The position numbers and the translations under genes are program-made. From RHLJ01 sp963974345 (GTDB lineage Bacteria; Bacteroidota; Rhodothermia; Balneolales; Balneolaceae), in NCBI GenBank assembly GCA_963974345.1, contig CAXBBW010000007.1, positions 62,001 to 126,000 of the forward strand: 64,000 nt of DNA, in the 5' to 3' direction. Positions 40,922 to 50,700 of the stretch are shown here, one piece after another. The first letter of the stretch is position 1. Each line of letters starts with the position of its first letter. The notes below the pieces were generated by a model that worked only from the letters and a program-made list of their open reading frames with translations, did not search any database and was not told the DNA's origin.

Positions 40922-43888
40922 ATGAAATTCAGATACTATTTATTGCTCTTCTTTTTTGTACTACTAGCAACAGATGCTTCATCCCAGATTAGGATCAATG
41001 AAATAATGGCCTCTAATTCATCCACCGTTCAAGATGATCAAGGCGATTATGATGACTGGGTAGAAATAATAAATATGGGTACTGTTTCTGTAAATTTTGG
41101 AGGAATATACGTTTCAGATGATCCAGAAAATCTTACAAAATGGCAGATTCCAACCAATCAAAGTGCTTCTACAACCATAGCGCCTGGTCAGTTTTTATTG
41201 ATATGGTTTGACGATGATGCAGATGATGGGGCATTGCACGTTGTACCTAAACTTAGCGCCTCTGGTGAGTTTGTAATTTTAACAGCAAGTGACGGTGTTT
41301 CTGAAATTCAAAGAGTTGAATTTGGTGAACAGGAAACGGATGTATCTTGGGCAGCAACTGAAGATGGAGGTGATACATTTTCATTTCAAGCACCAAGCCC
41401 AAGAGCATCAAACACTGGAGAAACGGTAAAAATACCAGCAGAAGCTCCAGCATTTACACTAGAAACTGGTTTTTATTCAGGTACTCAAGTAGTGGGAATT
41501 TCAACAATCTCTGAAGGAACAGAAATACGATATACACTTGATGCTACCGTACCAACTGAGAGTTCTACATTATATGAAGCTCCAATTTCGATAGATAGTT
41601 CAACGGTAATTCGTGCAATCGCATTGGGCGGTGAGTTTTCTAAAAGTCCAGTAACTACAAATACTTATATATATGATGAATCTCATTCTATTCCTGTAAT
41701 TACTTTTGTGATGGATCCTGATAGTCTTTTTAGTAACGAAGCAGGACTTTTTGCACTTGGCGATACAGCTGAAACTGATTTTCCATTTAGAGGGGCAAAT
41801 TTCTGGCAAGACTGGGAATATCCAGCACATATTGAGTTCATGGAAACAAACGGAAATATCGAATTCGAAATTGATGCAGGCGCAAGTATTGGGGGGAATT
41901 TTAGTCGTGGATTTAATAAAAAATCGTTCATAATTAACAATAATGAAGAATACGGAGTTAAGAGGCTTGACTATAAATTATTCCCGGAAAACGAATATGA
42001 AAGTTATGATGGTTTTGGGCTGAGAGCAGGTGGAGAAGAGCGTTCGAGATTATTAAATGAGCTGATGTACGCAATCAATCAAAAATGGCATCACAATAAT
42101 GATATGCAAGCAAGCCGCCCAGTTGTAATGTATATCAATGGAAAATATTGGGGAATTTACTTGCTTCAAGAACGTAAAAATGATGACTTTGTAGAATCGC
42201 GCTATGGATACGAAGACATAGATATGATAAAGGATTATAACGGCTTAAAAGATGGAAGTTGGGATGAATACAGAGATATGGTTGGAGAGATAGATGACTT
42301 AGACGCTTCAACTTCAGAATTTTATGACTTTATAGAAGCTAATATCAATCTAGATAGCTTTACTGACCACTGGATTTACCAAGTATATACTTCACATGGT
42401 GATCCAAATAATCTGCGTTATTGGAGAGCTAAAAATGAAGCAGGAGCAAAATGGAATTATATCTCACACGATTTCGATTGGTGGAGAAATCTTGGTGATG
42501 AACCAGAAGAATATTTCGGTTCGTTCGAATTTTTCCTAGAAACGGGAACCTATGATTTTTGGATTTTAGGGAAGATGATGGAAAATCCAACCTATCAAGA
42601 GTTTTTCTTAAACAGACTAGCAGATATGTTGAACACGGCATTTAAGCCTGAGAATGTATTTGCCTTAATTGATTCGATAGATACGTTCATTAATCCTGAA
42701 ATGCCCCGTGATATTGCCAGATGGGAAGATGGATGGGTAACCATTAGTGGATTCTCAAACTACAATATGGAATATATCCGCGATATTACCGAAGATTATG
42801 CATTAGAATATCCGCCGTTTATTTATAAGGAAGTGATGGATACGTTAAAGGTTGACACAGTTGGAGTTACTATCCTTCAATCAGTAAATGGAAAAGCAAA
42901 GGTTAATTCAATTGTCCCAGATACTGAATTAGGAAGTTGGAAGGGAATATATTTTCAAGGAACAACATTATCACTTCGAACAAGGCCTGAAGCAGGATAT
43001 AAAATTGAAGGATGGTATGTAAATGGAGAATTAGTTAGTACCATAAGACAACATAGCATAGAACTTACAGATGAGCCACTTTCTATTGAAGTACGTTTCG
43101 AAGAAATCGAAGATGTAATTGTAATCAATGAGATAAGCTACAACGATACAGATGATACAGACGTTGGTGATTGGATAGAATTATACAACCCTGGGGAAGC
43201 CACGATTAATTTAAACGGATGGATTTTTCAAGATGAAGATACAACGAACATTTTTGAATTTACAAGTGGAATGACCATTGAATCCGAAGGTTATCTGATA
43301 ATAACAAGTAATGCTTCAGCCTTTTCAAACAGATATTCTCAAGTTACCAATGTAGCAGGAGAGTTTGATTTTGGGTTAAGTGGTAATAGTGACGAAGTCA
43401 GGATTATTAATACTAATGGGCGCTTGGTTGATATAGTCAGATATGATGATGAAGCCCCTTGGCCAACAGAGCCTGATGGATTAGGATATACTTTGGAACT
43501 TAAAAATCCTGATTCAGATAATGAGTTAGCAGAAAATTGGGCGGCTTCTTTTTCTAAAGGTGGAACTCCTGGAGGCACTAATCAAAGAATCATAGATTCT
43601 ATTGAGGATGAAAAAACAAATCCATCCGAATTCATACTTTCTCAAAACTATCCAAACCCGTTTAATCCAAGTACCAATATTTCGTTCAATATTCCGAATG
43701 CTGGAAAAGTAGAATTATCAGTATTCAATATCTTAGGACAGAAAGTTCACACTTTAGTAAACGAAAATCTTAGTGCAGGTCTTCATTCAGTAACTTTTGA
43801 TGCAACTGGGTTAACAAGTGGAGTTTATTTCTACCGATTAACAGACGGAATAAATATTGCAACTCAAAAGATGTTGTTGATGAAGTAG
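40922..43888 (+). CDS. Secreted CotH kinase-fold protein with lamin-tail domains and sorting domain
   Basis: The protein has 988 residues. Signal peptide ending SSQ (about residue 22). Lamin-tail domain 1 (RINEIMASNSSTVQDDQGDYDDWVEI, about 22-170). A chitobiase-like strand domain (GTEIRYTLDATVPTESS, about 185-245). CotH domain (about 270-610) with SRGFNKKSFIIN, KRLDYKLFP, NGKYWGIYLLQER and SHDFDW, the latter matching the CotH D-x-D metal motif. A BACON-like repeat, lamin-tail domain 2 (VINEISYNDTDDTDVGDWIELYN), then the C-terminal secretion-sorting domain QNYPNPFNPSTN to GVYFYRL. CotH enzymes phosphorylate secreted proteins; whether this one is active is inference. Confidence 0.9.
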   Translation: MKFRYYLLLFFFVLLATDASSQIRINEIMASNSSTVQDDQGDYDDWVEIINMGTVSVNFGGIYVSDDPENLTKWQIPTNQSASTTIAPGQFLLIWFDDDADDGALHVVPKLSASGEFVILTASDGVSEIQRVEFGEQETDVSWAATEDGGDTFSFQAPSPRASNTGETVKIPAEAPAFTLETGFYSGTQVVGISTISEGTEIRYTLDATVPTESSTLYEAPISIDSSTVIRAIALGGEFSKSPVTTNTYIYDESHSIPVITFVMDPDSLFSNEAGLFALGDTAETDFPFRGANFWQDWEYPAHIEFMETNGNIEFEIDAGASIGGNFSRGFNKKSFIINNNEEYGVKRLDYKLFPENEYESYDGFGLRAGGEERSRLLNELMYAINQKWHHNNDMQASRPVVMYINGKYWGIYLLQERKNDDFVESRYGYEDIDMIKDYNGLKDGSWDEYRDMVGEIDDLDASTSEFYDFIEANINLDSFTDHWIYQVYTSHGDPNNLRYWRAKNEAGAKWNYISHDFDWWRNLGDEPEEYFGSFEFFLETGTYDFWILGKMMENPTYQEFFLNRLADMLNTAFKPENVFALIDSIDTFINPEMPRDIARWEDGWVTISGFSNYNMEYIRDITEDYALEYPPFIYKEVMDTLKVDTVGVTILQSVNGKAKVNSIVPDTELGSWKGIYFQGTTLSLRTRPEAGYKIEGWYVNGELVSTIRQHSIELTDEPLSIEVRFEEIEDVIVINEISYNDTDDTDVGDWIELYNPGEATINLNGWIFQDEDTTNIFEFTSGMTIESEGYLIITSNASAFSNRYSQVTNVAGEFDFGLSGNSDEVRIINTNGRLVDIVRYDDEAPWPTEPDGLGYTLELKNPDSDNELAENWAASFSKGGTPGGTNQRIIDSIEDEKTNPSEFILSQNYPNPFNPSTNISFNIPNAGKVELSVFNILGQKVHTLVNENLSAGLHSVTFDATGLTSGVYFYRLTDGINIATQKMLLMK

Positions 43889-43907
43889 TTGAATATGAAG
43901 ACCAAAG

Positions 43908-43943
43908 ACGATTGACGAAAGACATCTGTAATTCGTCAATCGT
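43908..43943. terminator. Bidirectional terminator between CotH and glyQS genes
   Basis: ACGATTGACGAA (43908-43919) and TTCGTCAATCGT (43932-43943) form a perfect 12-bp stem between the convergent stops. A-rich and T-rich flanks are short, so it may work weakly in both directions. Confidence 0.65.
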
Positions 43944-43946
43944 TAT

Positions 43947-45398
43947 TTACTCTGCTTTCCAGTCTTTAATACCATCTTTTACTGCATCTCCAATTTTTTC
44001 GATTGGAATACGAATCTGGCTCATATCATCTCTATATCGGATGGTAACCTGATCATCTTTTTCGATGGTATCGAAATCTACGGTGAGACAGAACGGAGTT
44101 CCAGCTTCATCTAGTCGGCGGTAACGCTTTCCGATCGAGCCAGTTTCGTCATATTGAACGGAGAAGTCTTCTCGAAGATCATTCGCGATTTTATGAGCGA
44201 TATTCTGTAATTCAGGTTTTTTAATAAGTGGGAATACTCCAACTTGAATAGGAGCTAATTCAGGATGCATTTTAAGTACTACTCTTTTATCGCCATCCAC
44301 TTCTTCCTCACGATAGGCATCACAAAGAACCATTAGAGTACAACGGTCTAAACCGATGGAAGTCTCAATCACAAATGGAGTATATCGTTTATTATTTTTC
44401 TGGTCGAAGTAATCTAGCTTTTTCCCTGAGAATTCTTGGTGTTGAGTTAAATCAAAATCTGAGCGATTGTGAATTCCTTCTACTTCTTGCCAACCAATTG
44501 GAAAGTGATATTGAACATCGGCTGCAGCACGAGCATAATGAGCAAGTTTATCAGCAGGGTGAGGGGCAAATCGTAGATTTTCTTCCCGAATACCAATTTT
44601 CTTATGCCAAGCAATTCGCTTTGTCATCCACTCATCATAAGCCGCTTCATCGGTTCCAGGTTCAACAAAGTATTGCATTTCCATTTGTTCGAACTCGCGC
44701 ATACGGAACACAAACTGTCGGGCTACAACTTCATTCCTGAAAGCTTTACCTGTTTGAGCTATTCCAAAAGGAACTGAAACGCGAGAAGTATCCAATACGT
44801 TTTTATAGTTTACGAAAATCCCTTGTGCGGTTTCTGGTCTTAAATATACAGCATCATCTTCAGAAGCAGTTGCTCCAAAAGCGGTTTTAAACATCAGGTT
44901 AAACTGGCGAACTTCGGTCCAATCAAAAGCACCTGATTCGGGCGCTTTAATTTCATTTTCGATGATGATGTCGTACAAATCTTCAGTCAGACTTTTTCTG
45001 GTTCCTGTAGTATCTAATAATTCCTGAATCTCAGCAGCTTTGTCTTTTTTTCCATCTTTTTCGAGCTTTAAGATGTATTGCTCAATCAACATATCAGCTC
45101 TATATCTTTTTTTAGACTGCTTATCATCAATCATTGGATCATTAAATCCTCCAACGTGACCAGAAGCTTCCCACACCTTAGGATGCATGAAAATAGCTGC
45201 ATCAAGCCCGACTATATTATCATGGCGCTGGGTCATTTCTTTCCACCAAGCATTTCTGATGTTTCTTTTCAATTCTACACCTAAGGGACCGTAATCATAC
45301 ACGGCGCTTAATCCACCATAAATTTCGGAAGATTGAAAAATAAAACCACGAGCTTTGGAAAGGGAAACAATTTTGTCTAGGCTGTCTAAATTCGACAT
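43947..45398 (-). CDS. glyQS: Glycine--tRNA ligase, homodimeric type
   Basis: The protein has 483 residues. This class II enzyme attaches glycine to tRNA-Gly in the cytoplasm and is the single-chain type found in Bacteroidota and eukaryotes. It begins with SKARGFIFQSSEIYGGLSAVYDYGPLGVELK, a family hallmark, and has RPETAQGIFVNYKN (motif 2 region), VARQFVFRMREFEQMEMQYF and the motif 3 stretch YTPFVIETSIGLDR. The C-terminal anticodon-binding domain has HPELAPIQVGVFPL. It is alone on its strand and transcribed towards the CotH gene. It has a 181-bp spacer to the divergent asd start. Confidence 0.96.
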   Translation of the reverse strand: MSNLDSLDKIVSLSKARGFIFQSSEIYGGLSAVYDYGPLGVELKRNIRNAWWKEMTQRHDNIVGLDAAIFMHPKVWEASGHVGGFNDPMIDDKQSKKRYRADMLIEQYILKLEKDGKKDKAAEIQELLDTTGTRKSLTEDLYDIIIENEIKAPESGAFDWTEVRQFNLMFKTAFGATASEDDAVYLRPETAQGIFVNYKNVLDTSRVSVPFGIAQTGKAFRNEVVARQFVFRMREFEQMEMQYFVEPGTDEAAYDEWMTKRIAWHKKIGIREENLRFAPHPADKLAHYARAAADVQYHFPIGWQEVEGIHNRSDFDLTQHQEFSGKKLDYFDQKNNKRYTPFVIETSIGLDRCTLMVLCDAYREEEVDGDKRVVLKMHPELAPIQVGVFPLIKKPELQNIAHKIANDLREDFSVQYDETGSIGKRYRRLDEAGTPFCLTVDFDTIEKDDQVTIRYRDDMSQIRIPIEKIGDAVKDGIKDWKAE

Positions 45399-45579
45399 GA
45401 AATCTTAGTGTGTGAGTTCAAAATGAGGGTGAAGATAAGAATTACCGCAACCTTTTTTGAGGGCATTTATCAAAAGAATTGCTTTTTCAAAAATAGTGCA
45501 ATTAAGAATTGAGAATTAAAAACTAAGTGTGGTATTTTCTATCCTCTTAATTCACTCATTCTTAATAGTTAATTCACTC

Positions 45580-46632
45580 ATGAAAGTTGGAATATTAGGC
45601 GCAACAGGCGCAGTTGGACAAAAATTTATTCGTTTACTTCAAAACCACCCTTGGTTCGAAATTGCTGCACTAGGTGCATCAGAACGTTCTGCTGGTAAGA
45701 AGTATAAAGATGCTGCAAATTGGGTAGAAGATGTAAATCTCCCAGATTATGTAGCTGAAATGATTGTATCAGATTGTACACCAACTTCATTAAAGGACGT
45801 AGACTTCGTGTTCTCAGGATTAGATTCGAGTGTTGCTACCGAAATTGAAGGTGATTTAGCTCGAGCTGGAATTCCAGTGATTTCCAACGCCAAGAATTAC
45901 CGTATGGATCCAACAGTTCCATTACTAGTTCCAGAAGTAAATCCTGATCATATTGAGTTAATTAACTCTCAAACTTTTACCAAAGATGGTTCTGGTTGGA
46001 TTGTGACTAACCCAAACTGTGTGGCTGTTCCTCTTTCACTAGCACTAAAGCCTATTTATGATGCATTTGGTATCGAAGCTTTAGTTATCACGACTATGCA
46101 GGCTATTTCCGGTGCTGGATATCCTGGCGTTCCAAGTTTAGATATACTTGGCAATGTAGTTCCATTTATTGGTGGTGAAGAACCTAAAATTGCTCCTGAG
46201 ACGCAAAAATTATTAGGCAGCTTTTCTAATGGTGTAATTACTGAGCCTAAATATCCTGTTCAGGCTACATGTACGCGAGTTCCTACGTTAAACGGACATA
46301 TGGCAGCAGTAACAGTTAAGCTTGCTAAAAAACCATCGAGTATTGAAGAAGTTAAAGAAGCTGTATTAGCTTGGAAGAACCCGATTGCTGATCTTGGGTT
46401 ACCTTTTGCACCAAAACAAGCAATTCGACTCCATGAAGAAGAACGCTATCCGCAACCACGTTTACATGCCGATCATGAAAATGGAATGCAATTACATATG
46501 GGCAGACTTAGAACTGCTGAAGTATTCGATATAAGTTTTGTATGTATGGCGCATAACACGATTCGTGGTGCAGCTGGTGGTGCAATCTTGAATGCCGAGT
46601 TGTTGGTGAAGAAAGGATTCTTAAAAAAGTAG
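45580..46632 (+). CDS. asd: Aspartate-semialdehyde dehydrogenase, archaeal/fungal-like type
   Basis: The protein has 350 residues. It reduces L-aspartyl phosphate to the semialdehyde with NADPH, the branch point to lysine, methionine and threonine, in the cytoplasm. The N-terminal Rossmann motif is GILGATGAVGQKF; the active cysteine is C147 in NPNCVAVP; then AISGAGYPGVPSLDILGNVVPFIGGEEPKI, HMAAVTVKL and, at the end, CMAHNTIRGAAGGAILNAE. I use ATG 45580 because it puts the Rossmann strand at the very start, as in the family; an ATG at 45529 adds 17 hydrophobic residues without precedent. A strong terminator follows. Confidence 0.95.
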   Translation: MKVGILGATGAVGQKFIRLLQNHPWFEIAALGASERSAGKKYKDAANWVEDVNLPDYVAEMIVSDCTPTSLKDVDFVFSGLDSSVATEIEGDLARAGIPVISNAKNYRMDPTVPLLVPEVNPDHIELINSQTFTKDGSGWIVTNPNCVAVPLSLALKPIYDAFGIEALVITTMQAISGAGYPGVPSLDILGNVVPFIGGEEPKIAPETQKLLGSFSNGVITEPKYPVQATCTRVPTLNGHMAAVTVKLAKKPSSIEEVKEAVLAWKNPIADLGLPFAPKQAIRLHEEERYPQPRLHADHENGMQLHMGRLRTAEVFDISFVCMAHNTIRGAAGGAILNAELLVKKGFLKK

Positions 46633-46650
46633 ATTACTTGATAAGGAAAT

Positions 46651-46680
46651 AAGTCTTCCCTCAAGGGAAGACTTTCATTT
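46651..46680 (+). terminator. Intrinsic terminator of asd
   Basis: AAGTCTTCCC (46651-46660) and GGGAAGACTT (46665-46674) are a perfect 10-bp stem with a TCAA loop, followed by TCATTTTC. It lies 19 bp after the asd stop. Confidence 0.88.
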
Positions 46681-46699
46681 TCGTTACTTTATACTATCT

Positions 46700-46769
46700 C
46701 TGGTTCCGATGGTCACCGTTGGTACCTACCCGATTTAGCTCCAACGCAGAATATTGGAGTGAGGTATTA
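46700..46769. repeat. Dispersed repeat copy (GCTCCAACGCAGAATATTGGAG type)
   Basis: This diverged copy of the family seen at 6629-6683, 33637-33709 and 58297-58374 has the CTCCAACGCAGAATATTGGAG hairpin core (46737-46757) after a GGTTCC...GGTACC segment. It sits between asd and a convergent gene and may help end transcription. Confidence 0.5.
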
Positions 46770-46775
46770 ACGAAT

Positions 46776-47156
46776 CTACTCCAAATCCCTCAGCTTTCTT
46801 TCGGAAAGAGCGATCTTAAGTTTTGAGGTAAAATCCTGAGCATGAGTTCTATCCTCACGTTTTATTTCAAGTGTGATGGAACCTTGTTTACTGCCAGGGA
46901 GAGGATCCAAAAAAACCAATTGAGTGGTTCTGATAATCAGCTTTGCTTTAAACAAACCTTTCATCAATTCGATACTCTTTAAAAACTCAACATTGATGGA
47001 AAACTTATTCAAAGTGCTAAGTACGTTACCTTGAGGATCGTACAGCTTGTATTCAAAAAGAAGTTCTTCACCCTCAATACTAAGTACTCCTTTTATATAT
47101 CGTAAAGGTGGTGTTTCATTTTGATTTAATACAGAATAGCTAAAAGCAAAGCTCAT
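46776..47156 (-). CDS. Conserved small soluble protein, paralogue of the upstream gene; unknown function
   Basis: A 126-residue protein with no signal peptide or membrane segment. It starts within the end of the upstream gene with a 4-bp ATGA overlap, so the two are translationally coupled. It has the same order of blocks as that gene: a strand LRYIKGVLSIEGEELLFEYK, then a middle segment ELMKGLFKAKLIIRTTQ, a proline-glycine turn DPLPGSK, ITLEIKRE and an ending ALSERKLRDLE. The all-beta pattern closing with a helix suggests a PH-like or similar small fold. I do not recognise a named family. Confidence 0.72.
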   Translation of the reverse strand: MSFAFSYSVLNQNETPPLRYIKGVLSIEGEELLFEYKLYDPQGNVLSTLNKFSINVEFLKSIELMKGLFKAKLIIRTTQLVFLDPLPGSKQGSITLEIKREDRTHAQDFTSKLKIALSERKLRDLE

Positions 47157-47539
47157 TCAGATTCCCCATCTAATTCTTTTAGCCTTCTTTCTGAGAGTTC
47201 AAGATTAACATTAGAAGAGATTGATGCAGCGACCTCTCTGTGCTTCTTTTTAACTTTCAAGGTTCGTTCTGTCAATCCATTTCCCGGGAAATCCTGAAAA
47301 GTAACAGCTCGTTTGGTGTGAATAGTCAACTTACTAGAGAAAAATCCCTTTTTGTATTCCATCATCGATATTTCGGATAAATCAATCTCTATTTCTTTAA
47401 CAGCAGACTTATAGGCTTCAAAAAAAGCATCCGTTTTTTGGAATTCGAAATACAATTTTCCTTTCTCCACGCGCAGAATTCCTTCTAGTTTCATGAAGCC
47501 GCCGTTCAAATCGTCCATATAAAAAGGTAAGCTGCGCAT
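47153..47539 (-). CDS. Conserved small soluble protein, paralogue of the downstream gene; unknown function
   Basis: A 128-residue cytoplasmic protein. Block order matches the next gene: MKLEGILRVEKGKLYFEFQ, then MEYKKGFFSSKLTIHTKR, the turn DFPGN, RTLKVKKK and the closing LELSERRLKELD. The shared LSER-[RK]-L-[KR]-x-L end and the KGxF-[SK]-[SA]-KLxIxT block make a tandem duplication very likely. It heads a two-gene operon, divergent from the RNA candidate and from the lamin-tail gene. Function unknown. Confidence 0.72.
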   Translation of the reverse strand: MRSLPFYMDDLNGGFMKLEGILRVEKGKLYFEFQKTDAFFEAYKSAVKEIEIDLSEISMMEYKKGFFSSKLTIHTKRAVTFQDFPGNGLTERTLKVKKKHREVAASISSNVNLELSERRLKELDGESE

Positions 47540-47607
47540 TCTAAGTCCTGTTTCTTAAGAGGTTATCGTCTATTAAAAAAATCATTAAAAAAGTACGAAA
47601 ATTCTGT

Positions 47608-47730
47608 AAGGACTTCCCATGAAATTGGTCTGACTATATAAGCATAGAGACGACAATCATTGCCTTGAGAGTAACACTCTCAATGTCCTTCCAGGGGTAA
47701 AAGGTGGATAACCTTTTACCCTATTTTTTT
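47608..47730 (+). ncRNA. Candidate structured RNA ending in an intrinsic terminator
   Basis: By eye the plus strand folds into a three-way junction. The closing stem P1 is AAGGAC (47608-47613) with GTCCTT (47685-47690). P2 is GTCT-GA-CTAT with ATAG-AGAC (47628-47651). P3 is TTGAGAGT with ACTCTCAA around AAC (47665-47683). A strong terminator follows at 47695-47730. The region lies between two divergent genes, so no plus-strand gene upstream could need this terminator; a short RNA starting in about 47540-47607 is the simplest reading. It could instead be a regulatory leader or attenuator of the lamin-tail gene starting at 47799. I recognise no known riboswitch class. Exact 5' end unknown. Confidence 0.5.
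47694..47730 (+). terminator. Strong intrinsic terminator of the candidate RNA
   Basis: GGGTAAAAGGT (47695-47705) and ACCTTTTACCC (47711-47721) form a perfect 11-bp stem with a 5-nt loop. It is followed by a T run at 47724-47730. It lies about 70 bp before the ATG of the lamin-tail gene. Confidence 0.85.
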
Positions 47731-47798
47731 GAGTTAATATATGCTTAAGACTTTAATATTGTATTGATTTAGTTTATTTGAGATACTATTCTACTCAT

Positions 47799-50700
47799 AT
47801 GCGATTACTTATCACTATAATTTTACTAATTCTTTCGGGTTCTGCTTGGGCTCAAAATTTTGAGGATGATTTTTCAGATGGAGATTTCACATCAAATCCT
47901 GCTTGGATAGGAGCTGATAGTAATTTTGTTATTTTTGATTTGAATGGAAACAATGTACTTCGATTAAATGATAATGAATCGGCAAGTTCATATCTCTCAA
48001 CTCCCTCATCAAATGTAGAAGGTGAATGGGAGTTTTTTGTGAAGATTGATGGCTCCAGCCCATCAAATGGGAATAGAGCAGAGATATTTTTGATGAGTGA
48101 TATAGCTGATTTATCGGGTGCGGTAAATGGATATGCAGTTAGAATTGGCCAAACTGGAGATGATGTATTTAAGATTGTTCGACTAGATGGAGGAGTGCAA
48201 ACTACGGTATTAGAAGACACTACTGTATTTGAACCTGGTGGTAGTTATAGAATAAAAGTTTCAAGAGATGAGGCCGGAACATGGTCTTTGGAAGTTGGGG
48301 TTGGATATAATGGAGATATCAAAAATTCCGGTACAACAGCAACTGATAATACTTACACAACATCTTCTTTCTTTGGAGTTTCTGTTACTTATACTAGTAC
48401 AAGAGTTGATGATTACTACTTCGACTTTAAAATTGAAGAGCCCCTAATTACTGTAGATCCCATTTTAGTAGACAGTTTTACCAGATTCAGTGATACTGAA
48501 ATTGACCTTTCATTTACTCGAGATATAGATTTTACATTCGTTTCAACAAGCGATTTTATATTGAATGAAAGTGTGAATCCAGAATCCTTTTCAAATCACG
48601 GAAGTAATGCGCTAAGAATCACGTTTACAGATTCATTTCTTGGAGGAGAAAACGAACTTCGAGTTTCAGGAATTGAATCATCAACAAATGACACCGTTCT
48701 AACCGATACCAGCTTTACCTTTTTCATTTTTGATGAATTTGAAGATGGGGATGTAATCATAAATGAGTTTCTAAAAGATCCACCAACAAGTTCAGGATTA
48801 TCAGAATATGTTGAGCTGAAAAATACAACGGCTAAATACTTAAACTTGAAAGACTGGGAGATTGGTGATAATAATTCTTTGACAGATATTTCAGATGAAG
48901 ATATAGTTCTACTTCCAGATAGTTTTTTAGTTGTAACATCTAATCCTGAAGCACTAATTATCACTTTTGGAGAAGGTGTTTATATTGATGTTTCTCTTCC
49001 AGCTCTAAATAATACGACTGATCAAATTCGAGTTTTTGATTCAAATGGAATCTCAGTGGATTCTCTAGAATATACACCGGATTGGGGCGGAGTAGATGTT
49101 GCTCTTGAAAGAAAATCTGATAATGTATCTGCTACTTTCCAGGCCAATTGGGGCGACAGTCCTTCCGAAAATTTTGGTACGCCAGGGACAGAAAACGAGG
49201 TAGAAGCAGATACTATTCCTCCTGATATTGAATCCTATGAATTTTTAAATGACTCTACTGTTCAACTGATATTTACAGAGGAGATAAAACCCGGACCGGC
49301 TGAAAATCCGGATAATTATAGAGTTTTGATATTGGTCAAGGCAAATCCTAATGCTGAATCTGCAGAAAATGAGTATTTAAGAGCAACGTTTTTTGCACCA
49401 GATACAGTTTTGCTGGAATTTGATAGACCTTATTATTCTTATAAATTTGGGAATGTTCTTGAAATAAGTAACCAAGAAGATATATTTGGAAACGTAGCCG
49501 AAATAATTTCCGTTAGCTACGAGTTGGTAAAAACAACACCTGCTGTACCATTTGATATCGCTATAAATGAATTTATGTACGATCCAGCTACGGGTTACTC
49601 TGAATTTATAGAGCTCAATAGTCATACTGGAAAAACTATCAACTTAAAAGGGTGGACGATAAGTGATAATACCGGAAATCATCAGCTTATTTCTAACGAA
49701 AACTTTTATGTTCAAAGATATCCAGATCAAATTTCTCCGGTCGGTCCAAAACAATATGTGATTTTATCTTCCGATTCTACAATTAATGTTTCAGATAATA
49801 TTCGCTTAGTTCTTGGTAGTCGCTTTCCAACACTGAATAACACAACAGATGCCATCATCCTGAAAAATGCAGAAGGGGTAACTATCGACTCACTTACTTA
49901 TTCTAGTTCTTGGGGAGGAAATGAAGTTTCCCTTGAGCGAAAAAGTGTAACTGTTTCAGGGATTTATCAAGCAAATTGGGAAGATAGTCCTTCAACTAAT
50001 TTTGGTACTCCAGGAAAGGAAAATGAAGTCGAATTAGATATGACTCCTCCTGATATAGAATCTTATGAATTCCTAAGCGATAGCACTCTTCAAATCCAAT
50101 TCACAGAAGATGTAAAACAAGAACCTGCTGAAAACCCGAGTAATTATGTGCTAGTTGCTCGATCTGATAATGATTTAGAAGCTCCTGAAATAATGAGTAT
50201 TGAGCTTCTAAGTTCTGATACAGTAATTGTTCGTTTTGAATCAGCATTTCCAGGTGATTCTGATGGTGAGAATTTCAGTTTACAAATTTCAAATCAAGTA
50301 GATATTTTCGAAAATGTAAGTTCTGAGCTTGTAATCGAATTTGAATTTCGAGAGTTTGATAGTGCATATGAAGGAGCAGTTGTAATCAACGAATTCATGT
50401 ACGATCCAATAGATGATTATTCTGAATTTGTTGAGATTTATAACTGGACTTCTTCAACCTATAATCTGAAAGGGTGGACTTTTAATGATAATTCTGGAAG
50501 TCGTAAAACAATTACTACTAAAGATTATTTCTTAGAACCGAACCAATACTTACTACTTGCTGGTGATAGCACTATTGTAGAGACATTTCCTAGTACTTCG
50601 TTATTAGATGTATCAGGATTTCCTGCACTAAATAATAGCAGCGATGATTTAGTTTTAAGAAACGAAAACGGACTTTTGATTGATTCACTCACCTATTTCT

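Noticed and set aside
45529..45579. ATG at 45529 as the start of asd
   Set aside because: The extra 17 residues are hydrophobic and have no counterpart; the Rossmann motif should start at the N-terminus.
47608..47690. Hammerhead ribozyme or known riboswitch
   Set aside because: A CTGACTA near 47629 loosely recalls CUGAUGA, but the GAAA and cleavage-site order do not fit; no TPP, SAM, cobalamin, c-di-GMP or purine core was seen.
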